A stretch of DNA of 64,000 nt from JAGPDF01 sp052035735 (GTDB lineage: Bacteria; Acidobacteriota; Thermoanaerobaculia; Multivoradales; JAGPDF01): NCBI GenBank assembly GCA_052035735.1, contig JBPOHI010000028.1:27333-91332 (forward strand). Reading direction: 5' to 3'. Shown here piece by piece: positions 18,101 to 25,503 of the stretch; within the stretch, counting starts at the first letter, position 1; the number at the start of each line of letters is the position of its first letter. Both the position numbers and the translations under genes were made by a program. A model generated the notes under the pieces. It ran no database searches. It had not been told where the DNA came from and saw only the letters and a program-made list of their open reading frames with translations.

Positions 18101-18187
18101 TACCTGAAGCCGAACACGGGCGTGTCCTTCGGCAACCCGTTCCAGGCGGCCCGTACGGTCCGTCTCGGCCTCAAGTTCCTCTGGTAA
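15176..18187 (+). CDS. TonB-dependent receptor with N-terminal carboxypeptidase-regulatory-like domain (Oar-like)
   Basis: A roughly 1003-residue outer membrane protein. A signal peptide ending APASAQ (residues 1-30) is followed by a CarboxypepD_reg domain (GAIIGTVSDASGAVLPGATVEAVS, residues 34-115). Then come a plug domain (EQIESLPKGRDFTGIATQ; VDVKSSATASSIS) and a long beta-barrel ending in the aromatic C-terminus ARTVRLGLKFLW. The GGAGG site favours ATG 15179 (7-nt spacing); ATG 15176 and TTG 15173 are also in frame. Codon use is strongly biased to C-ending codons, as expected of a highly expressed gene. Such receptors take up large substrates or carry adhesion/protease-secretion roles in Acidobacteriota and myxobacteria; the ligand is unknown. 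A strong terminator follows. Confidence 0.9.
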   Translation: MMLNKRNWWNVAAVATLALVALFAVAPASAQEQVGAIIGTVSDASGAVLPGATVEAVSAGGTRLSGTTNESGAYRFPRVPPGMYVVVGKLDGFNPAEVTDVSVRLGDTVTANITLEVGAVSETISVVGEAGQVDVKSSATASSISAEQIESLPKGRDFTGIATQAAGAAQEGFLGGISIDGASGSENRFIIDGVDTTHPQDGVSGQNMVTDFVEEVQVKSAGYAAEYGGSVGGVISAVTKSGTNEFKGWVGLYYGDSSWNGDQRATPYRSSPTLYRTFEKDSVQTTEPGFAIGGPIMQDAAWFYVGYTFTEADITRHPVGKPDADRNDKREYLSGNIKGNIGSQFLYKVSGNLAPRTIDGNLPNPDGSTSPLADLSVVTEFETASYSAYADYIPMDNFYLSGRLGFYSTDSSDSGLDATQQIFFRNTAYPIANSPLFRPAGFTSFPGNSKIDEDLWEREAASLDGNLFVNGLGSHAFKAGIQLENISNSVSTGEAVNLYTFRWGLPDRFGAGVKGTYGSLGIRRFRTEGAADSKNLGFYVQDSWSVLPNLTVNIGVRTEKEEVPNYGAKVDPTLPTNAIEFDYGDKVAPRVGFAWDVMSDQKLKVYGSWGTYYDITKLEMPRGSFGGDKWLEYLFPVNTLDWVSLLASGNCHNSTNVASDNPCPGLGAPAVVLDLRHPTNPEDAIDPNLQPMEQEEFQLGADWQWTNTSVLGFRYVNKSLKNTIEDIGYLVNDPVTGVRNEVYITGNPGKGLVAGDPDGAGPIPAQPEAIRDYEAIELSWNRRFAGNWSAHIAYTYSKLEGTYSGLASSDEFGRADPNVSRAFDALHNAFDLNGNVTDGSLNTERPHQIDAQFIYRFGWGTTVGVNQYYGSGTPISTQWNYVGVPFFPFGRGNAGTTEDLTQTDLLVTHPFKIGNFTLEASLNVLNLFDEKAVLLVDNNQFDGDLCDAADCDGSYDYFFGGGLDPSVLAGTENPFYLKPNTGVSFGNPFQAARTVRLGLKFLW

Positions 18188-18203
18188 ACGGCGCCTAAAG
18201 ATA

Positions 18204-18219
18204 GGCTCGTTCGCGAGCC
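18204..18219 (+). other. UUCG-loop hairpin after the receptor gene
   Basis: GGCTCG-TTCG-CGAGCC forms a perfect 6-bp stem with a stable tetraloop, 16 nt after the stop codon. It is followed directly by the main terminator and may protect the 3' end of the message. Confidence 0.6.
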
Positions 18220-18226
18220 GAAATAA

Positions 18227-18262
18227 GGCGGGAGTGCTTCGGCGCTCCCGCCTTTTTCTTTT
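18227..18262 (+). terminator. Rho-independent terminator of the TonB-dependent receptor gene
   Basis: GGCGGGAGTGC-TTCG-GCGCTCCCGCC forms an 11-bp stem (one G-U pair) with a UUCG loop, followed by TTTTTCTTTT. This is the strongest terminator in the window. Confidence 0.95.
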
Positions 18263-18605
18263 GTCCGCACGTCCGCGACGTGACCGCCCTTCACGGATCC
18301 AGACGCCGCACTCCTTCTCGAGCGGATCTCTACGAAGACAGGCCGACGGAAGGGACCTCGAGAGGATCCCGGCGCGCAGTGGCGGGGGCCCCCGTCCCTA
18401 CGAAAAGAAATCCGATTTCCGGGGTCCCGACCGAGCACCGGGATCCTCGCGAGGTCCCTGCCGGCGGCCGGCGAACTCGCGAAGGGTGGGGCCCCCCGCC
18501 ACTCCGCGCCGGGAATCCGACGATTCCACTACCGCCCGCCTGTCCGGGCAGCGGGACTAGCAGGAGCCCTCATTTGAGGCCCTTAGGAGGCCGCTGGCGG
18601 CGCCG
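18263..18605. other. Gene-free 343-bp region with an inverted-repeat element
   Basis: No gene is supported between the receptor terminator and the proS stop. The region is occupied mainly by the interleaved inverted repeats at 18352-18513. Short palindromes (AAATC-CG-ATTT; GGAATC-CGAC-GATTCC) lie within or just beyond it. Confidence 0.6.
18352..18513. repeat. Interleaved inverted repeats, order A-B-A'-B'
   Basis: Arm A (18352-18372, GGGACCTCGAGAGGATCCCGG less the last base pair) is complementary to A' (18438-18458) over 21 nt with one mismatch. Arm B (18368-18398, containing AGTGGCGGGGGCCCCC) is complementary to B' (18484-18513) over about 27 nt with a few differences. The pairs interleave, so both cannot form one simple hairpin. 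The layout allows a pseudoknot or two alternative folds, or marks a small mobile or REP-like element. No open frame lies inside. Confidence 0.7.
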
Positions 18606-20369
18606 TCAGCCGCGTTCTGCGGCCACCAGCTCGAGCGCCTTGGCCACCGCATCGGCTACCGGCACGAGGAGCTTCTGCCGGTCCCGGCGCAAAGCGAACT
18701 CGATCTGGCCGGCGGCGAGCGACTTGCCGCCGACAACGACGCGCAACGGGATGCCGATGAGCTCGGCATCCTTGAACTTCACTCCCGGGCGTTCGTCGCG
18801 ATCGTCGTAGAGCACATCCAGTCCCCGTGCGGCGAGCTCGTTCGCCATCTCCTCCGCCGCCCGTGCCGACTCGGGCTCGTTCGGATTGAGCGCGATCACC
18901 AGCACCTCGAACGGCGCCAGCGGCATCGGCCAGATGATGCCGTCGGCGTCGTGGTTCTGCTCGATGGCGGCGGCGACCGTACGTCCGATGCCGAGGCCGT
19001 AGCAGCCCATGATCATCGGCTTCTGCCCACCCGCCTCGTCGGTGAACTCGCATTTCATCGCCACCGAGTACTTGTCGCCCAGCTTGAAGATGTGCCCGAC
19101 TTCGATGCCGCGCGAGATCGCCAGTGCCTTGCCGCACTGCGGGCACGGATCCCCCTCGACGACCGTGACCAGATCGACCTCTTCGCCGGGCTGGGCGTCA
19201 CGGCCCCAGTTGGCATTCAGCAGATGGACGTCGGGAGTATTCGCGCCGCAGGCGAAGTTGCGCAGGCCGACCACGGACAGGTCCGCGAGCAGTCGCAGGC
19301 CCGCCGGAAGGCCGACCGGCCCGAGAGAGCCCACCGGGGCGCCGGCGGCCGACTGCACCTTCTCCTCGCTGGCGAGCTGCAGGTGCTCGACGTTGAGCGC
19401 GTTCAGGAGCTTCACCTCGTTGACCTCCCGGTCGCCGCGGATGGCCACCGCCACGAAGCTCTTGTCGGTTTCGTAGACCAGGGTCTTGACGAACTGCGTC
19501 TCGGGAACGCCGAGGAAGCGCGCGACCTCTTCCACCGACTTCATACCCGGAGTGTCGCGGCGAGTCAGCTCGGCGGCGGCCGCCGCCGAGATCCCCTCCC
19601 ACGGACCGCGGGAGGCCTTCTCGGTGTTGGCGCCGTAGCCGCAGGCTTCGCAGTGCGCCACGGCGCTCTCGCCGGTCGCGGCGGTGACCATGAACTCGTG
19701 CGACGAGGAGCCGCCGATCGTTCCGGTGTCGGCATCGACCACGGTGTAGTCGAGCTTGCACGCCTCGAAGATCCTCCGGTAGGCAGCGCGCATCGCCTCG
19801 TAGGCCTCGTCGAGGCTCTCCGCGGTGGCATGAAAGGAGTAAGCGTCCTTCATCAGGAACTCGCGCCCGCGCATGAGACCGAACCGCGGCCGGATCTCGT
19901 CGCGGAACTTGGTCTGGATCTGGAACAGATTGAACGGCAGCTGGCGGTAGCTCTTGACGTCGCGCCGCACCAGGTCGGTGATGACCTCCTCGTGGGTAGG
20001 TCCGAAGCAGAAGTCACGGTCGTGGCGGTCGCGGATGCGCAGCAGCTCCTTGCCGTACTTCTGCCAGCGTCCCGACTCGGTCCACAGCTCGGCTGGCTGC
20101 ACCGACGGCATCGAGAGCTCGACGGCGCCGGCGGTGGCCATTTCGCGGCGAACGATCGCCGAGAGCTTCTGCAGGCTCCGCCAACCGAACGGCAGGTAGG
20201 TGTAGATCCCGGCCGCGAGCTTGCGGATCATCCCTGCCCGGACCATCAGCTGGTGGGAGATCACCTCGGCGTCGTTCGGCACCTCGCGCGTGGTGAACAG
20301 GTAGGTCTGCGACCACCGGGTCGGCGTCATCGGGGCAGAGGAGCGGGAGCTTTCGATCGTGGGCGTCAC
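18606..20369 (-). CDS. proS: Proline--tRNA ligase, bacterial type with editing insertion
   Basis: This 587-residue class II enzyme has motif 1 near MIRKLAAGIYTYLPFGWRSLQKL, motif 2 (FRDEIRPRFGLMRGREFLMKDAYSFH), an INS editing domain between residues about 230 and 400 (VEEVARFLGVPETQFVKTLVY), and motif 3 (CYGLGIGRTVAAAIEQNHD). The anticodon-binding domain ends at LVAAERG. It charges tRNA-Pro and edits Ala-tRNA-Pro. ATG at 20369 gives the longest form; an in-frame ATG 39 bp downstream (MTPTRWSQTYLFTT) could be the true start because family homology begins there. Confidence 0.96.
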   Translation of the reverse strand: MTPTIESSRSSAPMTPTRWSQTYLFTTREVPNDAEVISHQLMVRAGMIRKLAAGIYTYLPFGWRSLQKLSAIVRREMATAGAVELSMPSVQPAELWTESGRWQKYGKELLRIRDRHDRDFCFGPTHEEVITDLVRRDVKSYRQLPFNLFQIQTKFRDEIRPRFGLMRGREFLMKDAYSFHATAESLDEAYEAMRAAYRRIFEACKLDYTVVDADTGTIGGSSSHEFMVTAATGESAVAHCEACGYGANTEKASRGPWEGISAAAAAELTRRDTPGMKSVEEVARFLGVPETQFVKTLVYETDKSFVAVAIRGDREVNEVKLLNALNVEHLQLASEEKVQSAAGAPVGSLGPVGLPAGLRLLADLSVVGLRNFACGANTPDVHLLNANWGRDAQPGEEVDLVTVVEGDPCPQCGKALAISRGIEVGHIFKLGDKYSVAMKCEFTDEAGGQKPMIMGCYGLGIGRTVAAAIEQNHDADGIIWPMPLAPFEVLVIALNPNEPESARAAEEMANELAARGLDVLYDDRDERPGVKFKDAELIGIPLRVVVGGKSLAAGQIEFALRRDRQKLLVPVADAVAKALELVAAERG

Positions 20370-20412
20370 TGGGTCACCGGAGTTTCAGAACGGAATTGGA
20401 GCATCTCGTGGG

Positions 20413-22284
20413 CTATCGCTTCTGGCGTTGTTGCACGCGTTCGAGCAGGCGCGAAGAGTCGCGCATGCATTCCATCATCTTCTCCTCGAGCGCTCCGACG
20501 CGGGGCTCGAGGCTTCGCGCGCGGCCGAAGGCGCCGCGCGCCTTCTCCTCGTTACCCGAGGCGAGAAGGGCCATGCCGAGGTGGGTCAGCGTGGTCGGCG
20601 AGGATCCGAGCTCGTTCGACCGCGCGAGACACTCCACCGCCTGCTCGTACTCCTTGCGCTTGTAGTGCACCCAGCCCTTCGCCGCGAGCGGGAACTGCTT
20701 GAGCTCGTCGGGGGCCAGATCGAGGGCCTGTTGAGCGTACTCGAGCGCTTGGTCGAGGTCTTCCTCCATCTCCGCCAAGTTGTAGGCCATCTCGAAGTAG
20801 GCGATGGTGCGGGTGAAGTTGCTGGCACCGTCCTGCAGCAGCAGCTTGCCGATCCGATTGCCCTCGCGGAACTTGCCGCCGCTGCGCAACGCTGCGATCA
20901 GGGCGGCCGAGGCGGTCGCGCGCAACATCTCGCCCGGGTTGAGCTCGAGCACCCGCCGGGCCGCCGTCTCCAGCTCCTCCCAGCGATCGAGCGAGAGGCA
21001 GAGCATGGCAAACGACATGAGCAGCGTCGGGTTCTCCGGCTCGGCGTCGAGCGCTTTCTGATACGCGGAGAGCGCCCGGTCACGCTCGCCGCGCGCGCGA
21101 TGCTCCTCGGCCTTCGCCATGTAGCGCGCCGCTTCGGTACCCACCTCGGGCAACGGCGCGCCGGTGCGCCCGGAGAGAAACTGCACCAGGTCCTGGTAGC
21201 GCAGCCGGCGCGGATTGAGGCGCTGGGCCTCGCGGAACGACGCCAGAGCCTTCTTGTTCCAGTGCCGGTCGAGATAGGCGAGACCCAGCAGGTAATGCGC
21301 CTCCTCGAAGGCCGGGTCGAGCCGGACGGCTTCGCGCAGGCTGCGGATGGCGTGCGCCGCCTGGCCCATCTCGTAGCGGCAGTTGCCCAGGAGGTAGAGC
21401 GCCTGCGGCACTCGGTCGAGCAGATTCGCCTGCTCGAGATAGGCCACGGCACGCGACAGGTCGCCGTGCGCGGCGTAGACGGCGCCGAGGCTGAAGTGCG
21501 GCAGGAAGGCGTCCGGATACTCCGCCACCGCCTTCCGCAGAAGCGCTTCGGCACGATGGAAATTGCCCTGCTCGTGGAAGATCACACCGGAGAAGACGAG
21601 ACCTTCGAAGTGGTCCGCCTTGACCTCGAGAACCTTCTGGAAGTAGCCGAGCGCAGCCTCGGTATCGCCTTCGTTGAAGTAGGTCTCGCCGAGGAAGAGC
21701 GCCAGCTCGTAGTTCGTGCGATCCAGCTTCCAGGCCTGCTCGAGCGCGCGCTTGGCGCGCTCGACGTCGAAGGCGAAAAGAGCGTACTCGGCGTCGTCGA
21801 GATGCTGGGCGAAGAGCTTGGGGCGATTGCCCTGATAGAGCGCAGCGACGCGGTCGCGGATCGACATGAAGCGCTCGCGCTTCTCGAGCGCGCGCAGCTG
21901 GTAGTCCATTTTCGACTCCCAGAGGTCGCTCCACTCCTCGCGCCCGACCAGCCGGCGGCGTTCGAGGAGCTCGCGCAAAGTGGCGAAACCGGTCTGCGAG
22001 ACGAGGAGATTCTTCTCCTGCTTCTGCACCGCCGCGACCAGCTTCTGCGCGGTTTCCGCGGTGCGCTTGACGGCCTCCTCGAGAATCGAGATCCGCTCCA
22101 GCAGGTGCTCGTCGAGCGAGAAGTCGGCGCCGCGCTCGGACTCGAACTGCTCCGCCTCGCCGCCGATCGCGCCCGAGATCACCATGAGCTTCTGGTGACA
22201 GCGCGCGCAGAACTCGCGGTCGCTCAGATTCTCCGCCCCGCAGACCTGGCAAAAGACGCTGGGGAGGCCCTCAGCCGTAGGCAT
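20413..22284 (-). CDS. Zinc-ribbon TPR protein
   Basis: This 623-residue protein begins with a zinc ribbon (CQVCGAENLSDREFCARC, four Cys within residues 12-29). A helical segment and at least ten tetratricopeptide repeats follow, for example AYLEQANLLDRVPQALYLLGNCRYEMG and AHYLLGLAYLDRHWNKKALASFREAQ. No signal peptide is present, so it is probably cytoplasmic. Its ATG at 22284 overlaps the 3' end of the dehydrogenase gene by 14 bp, which implies co-translation. A protein-interaction scaffold is likely; the partner is unknown. The C-terminus is basic (RLLERVQQRQKR). Confidence 0.7.
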   Translation of the reverse strand: MPTAEGLPSVFCQVCGAENLSDREFCARCHQKLMVISGAIGGEAEQFESERGADFSLDEHLLERISILEEAVKRTAETAQKLVAAVQKQEKNLLVSQTGFATLRELLERRRLVGREEWSDLWESKMDYQLRALEKRERFMSIRDRVAALYQGNRPKLFAQHLDDAEYALFAFDVERAKRALEQAWKLDRTNYELALFLGETYFNEGDTEAALGYFQKVLEVKADHFEGLVFSGVIFHEQGNFHRAEALLRKAVAEYPDAFLPHFSLGAVYAAHGDLSRAVAYLEQANLLDRVPQALYLLGNCRYEMGQAAHAIRSLREAVRLDPAFEEAHYLLGLAYLDRHWNKKALASFREAQRLNPRRLRYQDLVQFLSGRTGAPLPEVGTEAARYMAKAEEHRARGERDRALSAYQKALDAEPENPTLLMSFAMLCLSLDRWEELETAARRVLELNPGEMLRATASAALIAALRSGGKFREGNRIGKLLLQDGASNFTRTIAYFEMAYNLAEMEEDLDQALEYAQQALDLAPDELKQFPLAAKGWVHYKRKEYEQAVECLARSNELGSSPTTLTHLGMALLASGNEEKARGAFGRARSLEPRVGALEEKMMECMRDSSRLLERVQQRQKR

Positions 22285-23122
22285 AGAATCCGCGACCGCT
22301 CTTGCGCCCGAGATAGCCCGCGTCGACCATCTTGACCAACAGCGGGCAGGGGCGGTACTTCGGATCGCCGAAGCCCTCCTCGAGAACGCGCAGGATGTCG
22401 AGGCAGACGTCGAGTCCGATGAGATCGGCGAGCGCCAGCGGCCCCATCGGATGGTTCATGCCGAGCTTCATCACCTCGTCGATCGCCGCGGGTTCTCCGA
22501 CGTGCTCGTGCAGGCAGAAGATCGCCTCGTTGATCATCGGCATGAGCACGCGGTTCGAGACGAAGCCCGGAGCGTCGTTCACCTCCACCGGCGTGCGCTG
22601 GAGCTTGCGGGTCATCGCGAAGACCGCGTCGCAGGTCGCCTGCGAGGTCTGCAGGCCGCGGATGATCTCGACCAGCTGCATGAGCGGCACCGGATTCATG
22701 AAGTGCATGCCGATCACTCTCTCGGGACGCGCGGTCGCCGCCGCCAGCCGGGTGATCGAAATTGAGCTGGTGTTGGTGGCCAGAACGGCTTCCGGCGCGA
22801 GCACTCCATCGAGCGCCTGCAGAACCTGACGTTTGACTTCGAACTTCTCCACCACCGCCTCGACGACGAGGTCGCAGCCGGCAAGAGCCGCGAGCTCGCC
22901 TGCAGAAGCGAGCCGCGCCTGCGCCGCCAGGCGATCTTCCGCCGCGAGCTTGCCCTTCGCCACCAGACGCTCGAGGCTCTTGTCGATCGTCGCGAGTCCT
23001 TTGGCGAGCGCCGCGCTCGAGATGTCGACGAGGACGACGTCGAAACCGGACTGCGCCGCTACCTGGGCGATACCGCTACCCATCGTTCCGGCGCCCACGA
23101 CGCCCACTTTCCGAATCTCCAT
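22271..23122 (-). CDS. hbd: 3-hydroxybutyryl-CoA dehydrogenase (3-hydroxyacyl-CoA dehydrogenase family)
   Basis: The 283-residue protein has the N-terminal NAD-binding GVVGAGTMGSGIAQVAAQSG (residues 7-26) and the family motifs ATNTSSISIT and GMHFMNPVPLMQLVEII, with the catalytic His in the latter. DAPGFVSNRVLMPMINEAI opens the C-terminal helical domain. It oxidises 3-hydroxyacyl-CoA or, in reverse, reduces acetoacetyl-CoA. The start at 23122 (MEIRKVG) is preceded by GGAGGTAGGGAG; an upstream ATG at 23170 adds a non-homologous 16 residues. No other beta-oxidation gene is adjacent. Confidence 0.92.
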   Translation of the reverse strand: MEIRKVGVVGAGTMGSGIAQVAAQSGFDVVLVDISSAALAKGLATIDKSLERLVAKGKLAAEDRLAAQARLASAGELAALAGCDLVVEAVVEKFEVKRQVLQALDGVLAPEAVLATNTSSISITRLAAATARPERVIGMHFMNPVPLMQLVEIIRGLQTSQATCDAVFAMTRKLQRTPVEVNDAPGFVSNRVLMPMINEAIFCLHEHVGEPAAIDEVMKLGMNHPMGPLALADLIGLDVCLDILRVLEEGFGDPKYRPCPLLVKMVDAGYLGRKSGRGFYAYG

Positions 23123-23160
23123 GCTCCCTACCTCCTGCTGCGGATCGTCGTTACGGGGGA

Positions 23161-23248
23161 AGCCTAGCAAGGCTGGCGCCCCTCCCGGAAAGCCTGGCTC
23201 CGCCAGAGTCCCGGCGAGAGCCTAGCAAGGCCCTCGCCCCGGCGAGAG
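23161..23248. repeat. Short direct and inverted repeats between genes
   Basis: AGCCTAGCAAGGC occurs at 23161 and again at 23219, and CCCGGCGAGAG occurs at 23210 and 23238. On the minus strand GGCGAGGGCC and GGCTCTCGCC flank TTGCTA, making a hairpin downstream of the bactofilin-like gene, and CTGGC-GGA-GCCAG forms another. It could act as a transcription-end or REP-like element. No clear U-run follows. Confidence 0.4.
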
Positions 23249-23274
23249 CGCTCTCCCCGGGCCCGGTCGGAAAA

Positions 23275-24213
23275 TCAGGCCAACGCGGCGGCGTCGCCGG
23301 CGAACCAGGGCTCGAACCGGCCGAACTTCGAGCGCAGCGTAGCGCCCACGCCGATGAGTGTCGCGGCGGTCCAGACCCAGACTCCGGCCATGGGAACGAG
23401 CTTGATCAGACCGAGGAGGCTCAGCCCGAACACGGCCGCGTGCAGTTGTACGACCCGGCGCCGCGCCAGACGCGAGGCGCAGAACCTGCCGAAGCTGTGA
23501 AAGATCGCGACCATTCCCCAGAGCTTGAGTGCGAGCGCGAGCAGCGCCACCAGGACGAGCAGGGGCACCGCGAGCAGAGTCGGCAGAAATGCCGACAGGA
23601 ACAGGGCCGAAAGCACGATCGTCGCCAGGCCCACCAGGCCGGCGGCGAAGCAGCGCAGCGGCTCCTGCTGAACCTCCTCCGACGTGCGTACCAGCGGACG
23701 CCCAGCGGAGGCGAAAAGCAGCAGCGTAAGGGCCAGCCAGGCGGCGATCAGGCCCAGCTTCGCACCCAGGACGAGCGGCGAGGTGGCCCCCATTCCGAGG
23801 CTCGGCCCTTCGAGCAGAGTGAGCCAGGCGCGCGAAACGGTGGGATAGGCGACAGCGCGACCGGACAGGCGAGACCCTCCGGCGGCGACGAGGCGGCCAC
23901 CGAGCACCAGCGCGTCCCCTTCGATGACCGCAGTGGAAGCGAGAATCAGGTCGCCGCCGAGCACCGTCACGTCCCCGTGCACCAGGCCCGAGACCCGCAC
24001 AGTGCCGTTCAGCGCCGTGACCCCGGCGCGCGCCTCCCCGTCGACCTCCACTCCGCGCCCGACTGCGACGATCGGCTGCCGCGCGATGCTTCCGGCTTCG
24101 AGGCGCAGGCCGGACAGTGCCGGCACGTCCTCGGCTTCCGCAGCCAACGCCCGGCCCGGCAACGTCAGCAGAAGAGCGGCGCCCAGCAGGCACCCGACGA
24201 CCCGCGGCATCAT
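23275..24213 (-). CDS. Bactofilin-like beta-helix protein with C-terminal membrane segments
   Basis: This 312-residue protein has a signal peptide (residues 1-25, ending ALAAEA). A repetitive region follows (VEVDGEARAGVTALNGTVRVSGLVHGDVTVLGGDLILAST) with the short beta-strand/glycine rhythm of polymer-forming bactofilin or adhesin-type beta-solenoids. Residues 150-310 hold about four hydrophobic segments. It lies 10 bp after the anti-sigma gene and is probably part of the same ECF operon. It may be a membrane-anchored envelope polymer or a sensor of envelope state; the function is not established. Confidence 0.65.
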   Translation of the reverse strand: MMPRVVGCLLGAALLLTLPGRALAAEAEDVPALSGLRLEAGSIARQPIVAVGRGVEVDGEARAGVTALNGTVRVSGLVHGDVTVLGGDLILASTAVIEGDALVLGGRLVAAGGSRLSGRAVAYPTVSRAWLTLLEGPSLGMGATSPLVLGAKLGLIAAWLALTLLLFASAGRPLVRTSEEVQQEPLRCFAAGLVGLATIVLSALFLSAFLPTLLAVPLLVLVALLALALKLWGMVAIFHSFGRFCASRLARRRVVQLHAAVFGLSLLGLIKLVPMAGVWVWTAATLIGVGATLRSKFGRFEPWFAGDAAALA

Positions 24214-24223
24214 GCCGGAGAGT

Positions 24224-24835
24224 CTATCGGGATTTTTCGGCTGCAGAGCTTCGCGAAGAAGAACGTAGCAGGCGGAGAAGCAGGAGATTCAGTGCCAGCA
24301 CCAGACCGCCGGCGAACGCCAGGTGCGTCTTCGAAGCGCCCAACCACTCGGCGAGACCGGAGCCCAGCCCACGCCAGGAGGCGCCAAGAAGTCCCGCCCC
24401 TGCGAGTGCCGCGCTCTCGAGCAGACGCGCCAGGGCGAGGAACGCGTCGAACGAACCGGCCGACGGTTCGAGCGACGCTGCCGCACCGCCCAGGAGAACG
24501 GCTGCAGCGCCTCCGAGAGCGAGCAGAAGGGCGAACGGCCAGCGCCAGACCACGAGCGCCCGCGCCTCCCATGGAGCCGGAGCGAGAGCCCGCATCACCT
24601 CGCCCGAAAAGCCCTCGCGCGGCTGGACGACGGCCGCAGCCAGCAGGTGCCGGACCTCCTCGAGCTCGCGGCGCTCCCTCTGGCAGACGGAACAGCCGGC
24701 CAGATGCTCGGCGAGCGCCGCTTTGCGGGCCGGCGCAAGAGGCTCCCCGGCGCCCTCGGGATCCAAAGCCGAGTCGAGGTCGAGGTCGAGGTCTTCCAAC
24801 AGCTGGTCGTGGCTCATCGGCTCTTCCTTCCTCAT
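24224..24835 (-). CDS. Zinc-finger anti-sigma factor
   Basis: This 203-residue protein has a zf-HC2 signature (AEHLAGCSVCQRE, the H-x3-C-x2-C core, residues about 42-54) in an N-terminal cytoplasmic domain. Hydrophobic segments follow (about residues 98-118, 138-155 and 172-190), so it is a membrane-bound anti-sigma factor. The first ATG overlaps the sigma factor stop as TGATG. A second ATG at 24817 has a GGAAG site and could be the true start. It should hold the adjacent ECF sigma factor inactive until an envelope signal arrives. Confidence 0.8.
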   Translation of the reverse strand: MRKEEPMSHDQLLEDLDLDLDSALDPEGAGEPLAPARKAALAEHLAGCSVCQRERRELEEVRHLLAAAVVQPREGFSGEVMRALAPAPWEARALVVWRWPFALLLALGGAAAVLLGGAAASLEPSAGSFDAFLALARLLESAALAGAGLLGASWRGLGSGLAEWLGASKTHLAFAGGLVLALNLLLLRLLRSSSRSSAAEKSR

Positions 24836-25431
24836 CAGTTGCCGGCCTCGCGAGCACCCAGCAGGTGCTGCTTCAGCATCTGACGCGCGCGAAACAACTT
24901 GTTCTTCACCGTGCCGAGGGGCATCGCTTTGACCTCGGCAATCTCTTCATAGGCGAGCTCGCCATAGTGACGCAACAGAATGAGCTCTCGGTACTCCCAA
25001 GGCAGCATGTCGATCGCGGCCCGGATCGAGGCGTCGAGCTCGCGGCCCTGGAGTGCGTCGAGGGCCGAAGGCTGTCCGTCGGGCAGTTCGAGGTCCACCG
25101 TGGCCTCACCGCCTTCGTCTGCCCGGCGCGTCAGCGGTACCAGCTGAATCCGCCGCTTGCGAATGACGTCGATTGCGGCGTTCTGGGCCACCCGGAAGAG
25201 CCAGGTCGAGAATCGGTACTGGCTGTCGTAGCGATCCAGGGCCTGATACACGCGAATGAAGACCTCCTGCGTCAGATCGTGCGCCTCTTCGAGATTGCGC
25301 ACCATGCGGTACAGATAATTCACCAGCCGCGTCTGATATCGCTCCACCAGCAGCTCGAACCGGTCGCGGTCCCCGGAGAGGACCGATCGAACGAGCGCTT
25401 CGTCGGTGGGATCGAGCGGTTCAACCGACAC
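24835..25431 (-). CDS. ECF-family RNA polymerase sigma factor (RpoE-like)
   Basis: This 198-residue sigma factor has region 2 (RLVNYLYRMVRNLEEAHDLTQEVFIRVYQAL and YRFSTWLFRVAQNAAIDVIRKRR) and region 4 (LPWEYRELILLRHYGELAYEEIAEVKAMPLGTVKNKLFRARQML). It starts at GTG 25431. With the following anti-sigma and bactofilin-like genes it forms a three-gene minus-strand unit. It is likely to recognise its own promoter upstream; no such promoter was identified by eye. Confidence 0.9.
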   Translation of the reverse strand: MSVEPLDPTDEALVRSVLSGDRDRFELLVERYQTRLVNYLYRMVRNLEEAHDLTQEVFIRVYQALDRYDSQYRFSTWLFRVAQNAAIDVIRKRRIQLVPLTRRADEGGEATVDLELPDGQPSALDALQGRELDASIRAAIDMLPWEYRELILLRHYGELAYEEIAEVKAMPLGTVKNKLFRARQMLKQHLLGAREAGN

Positions 25432-25503
25432 GACTACCTACGTGCCCGCGCTTCGAAAAGTTGCATCGGTGTCCACGAGCTGGACTCGGGCTGCGCGCGC
25501 AAC

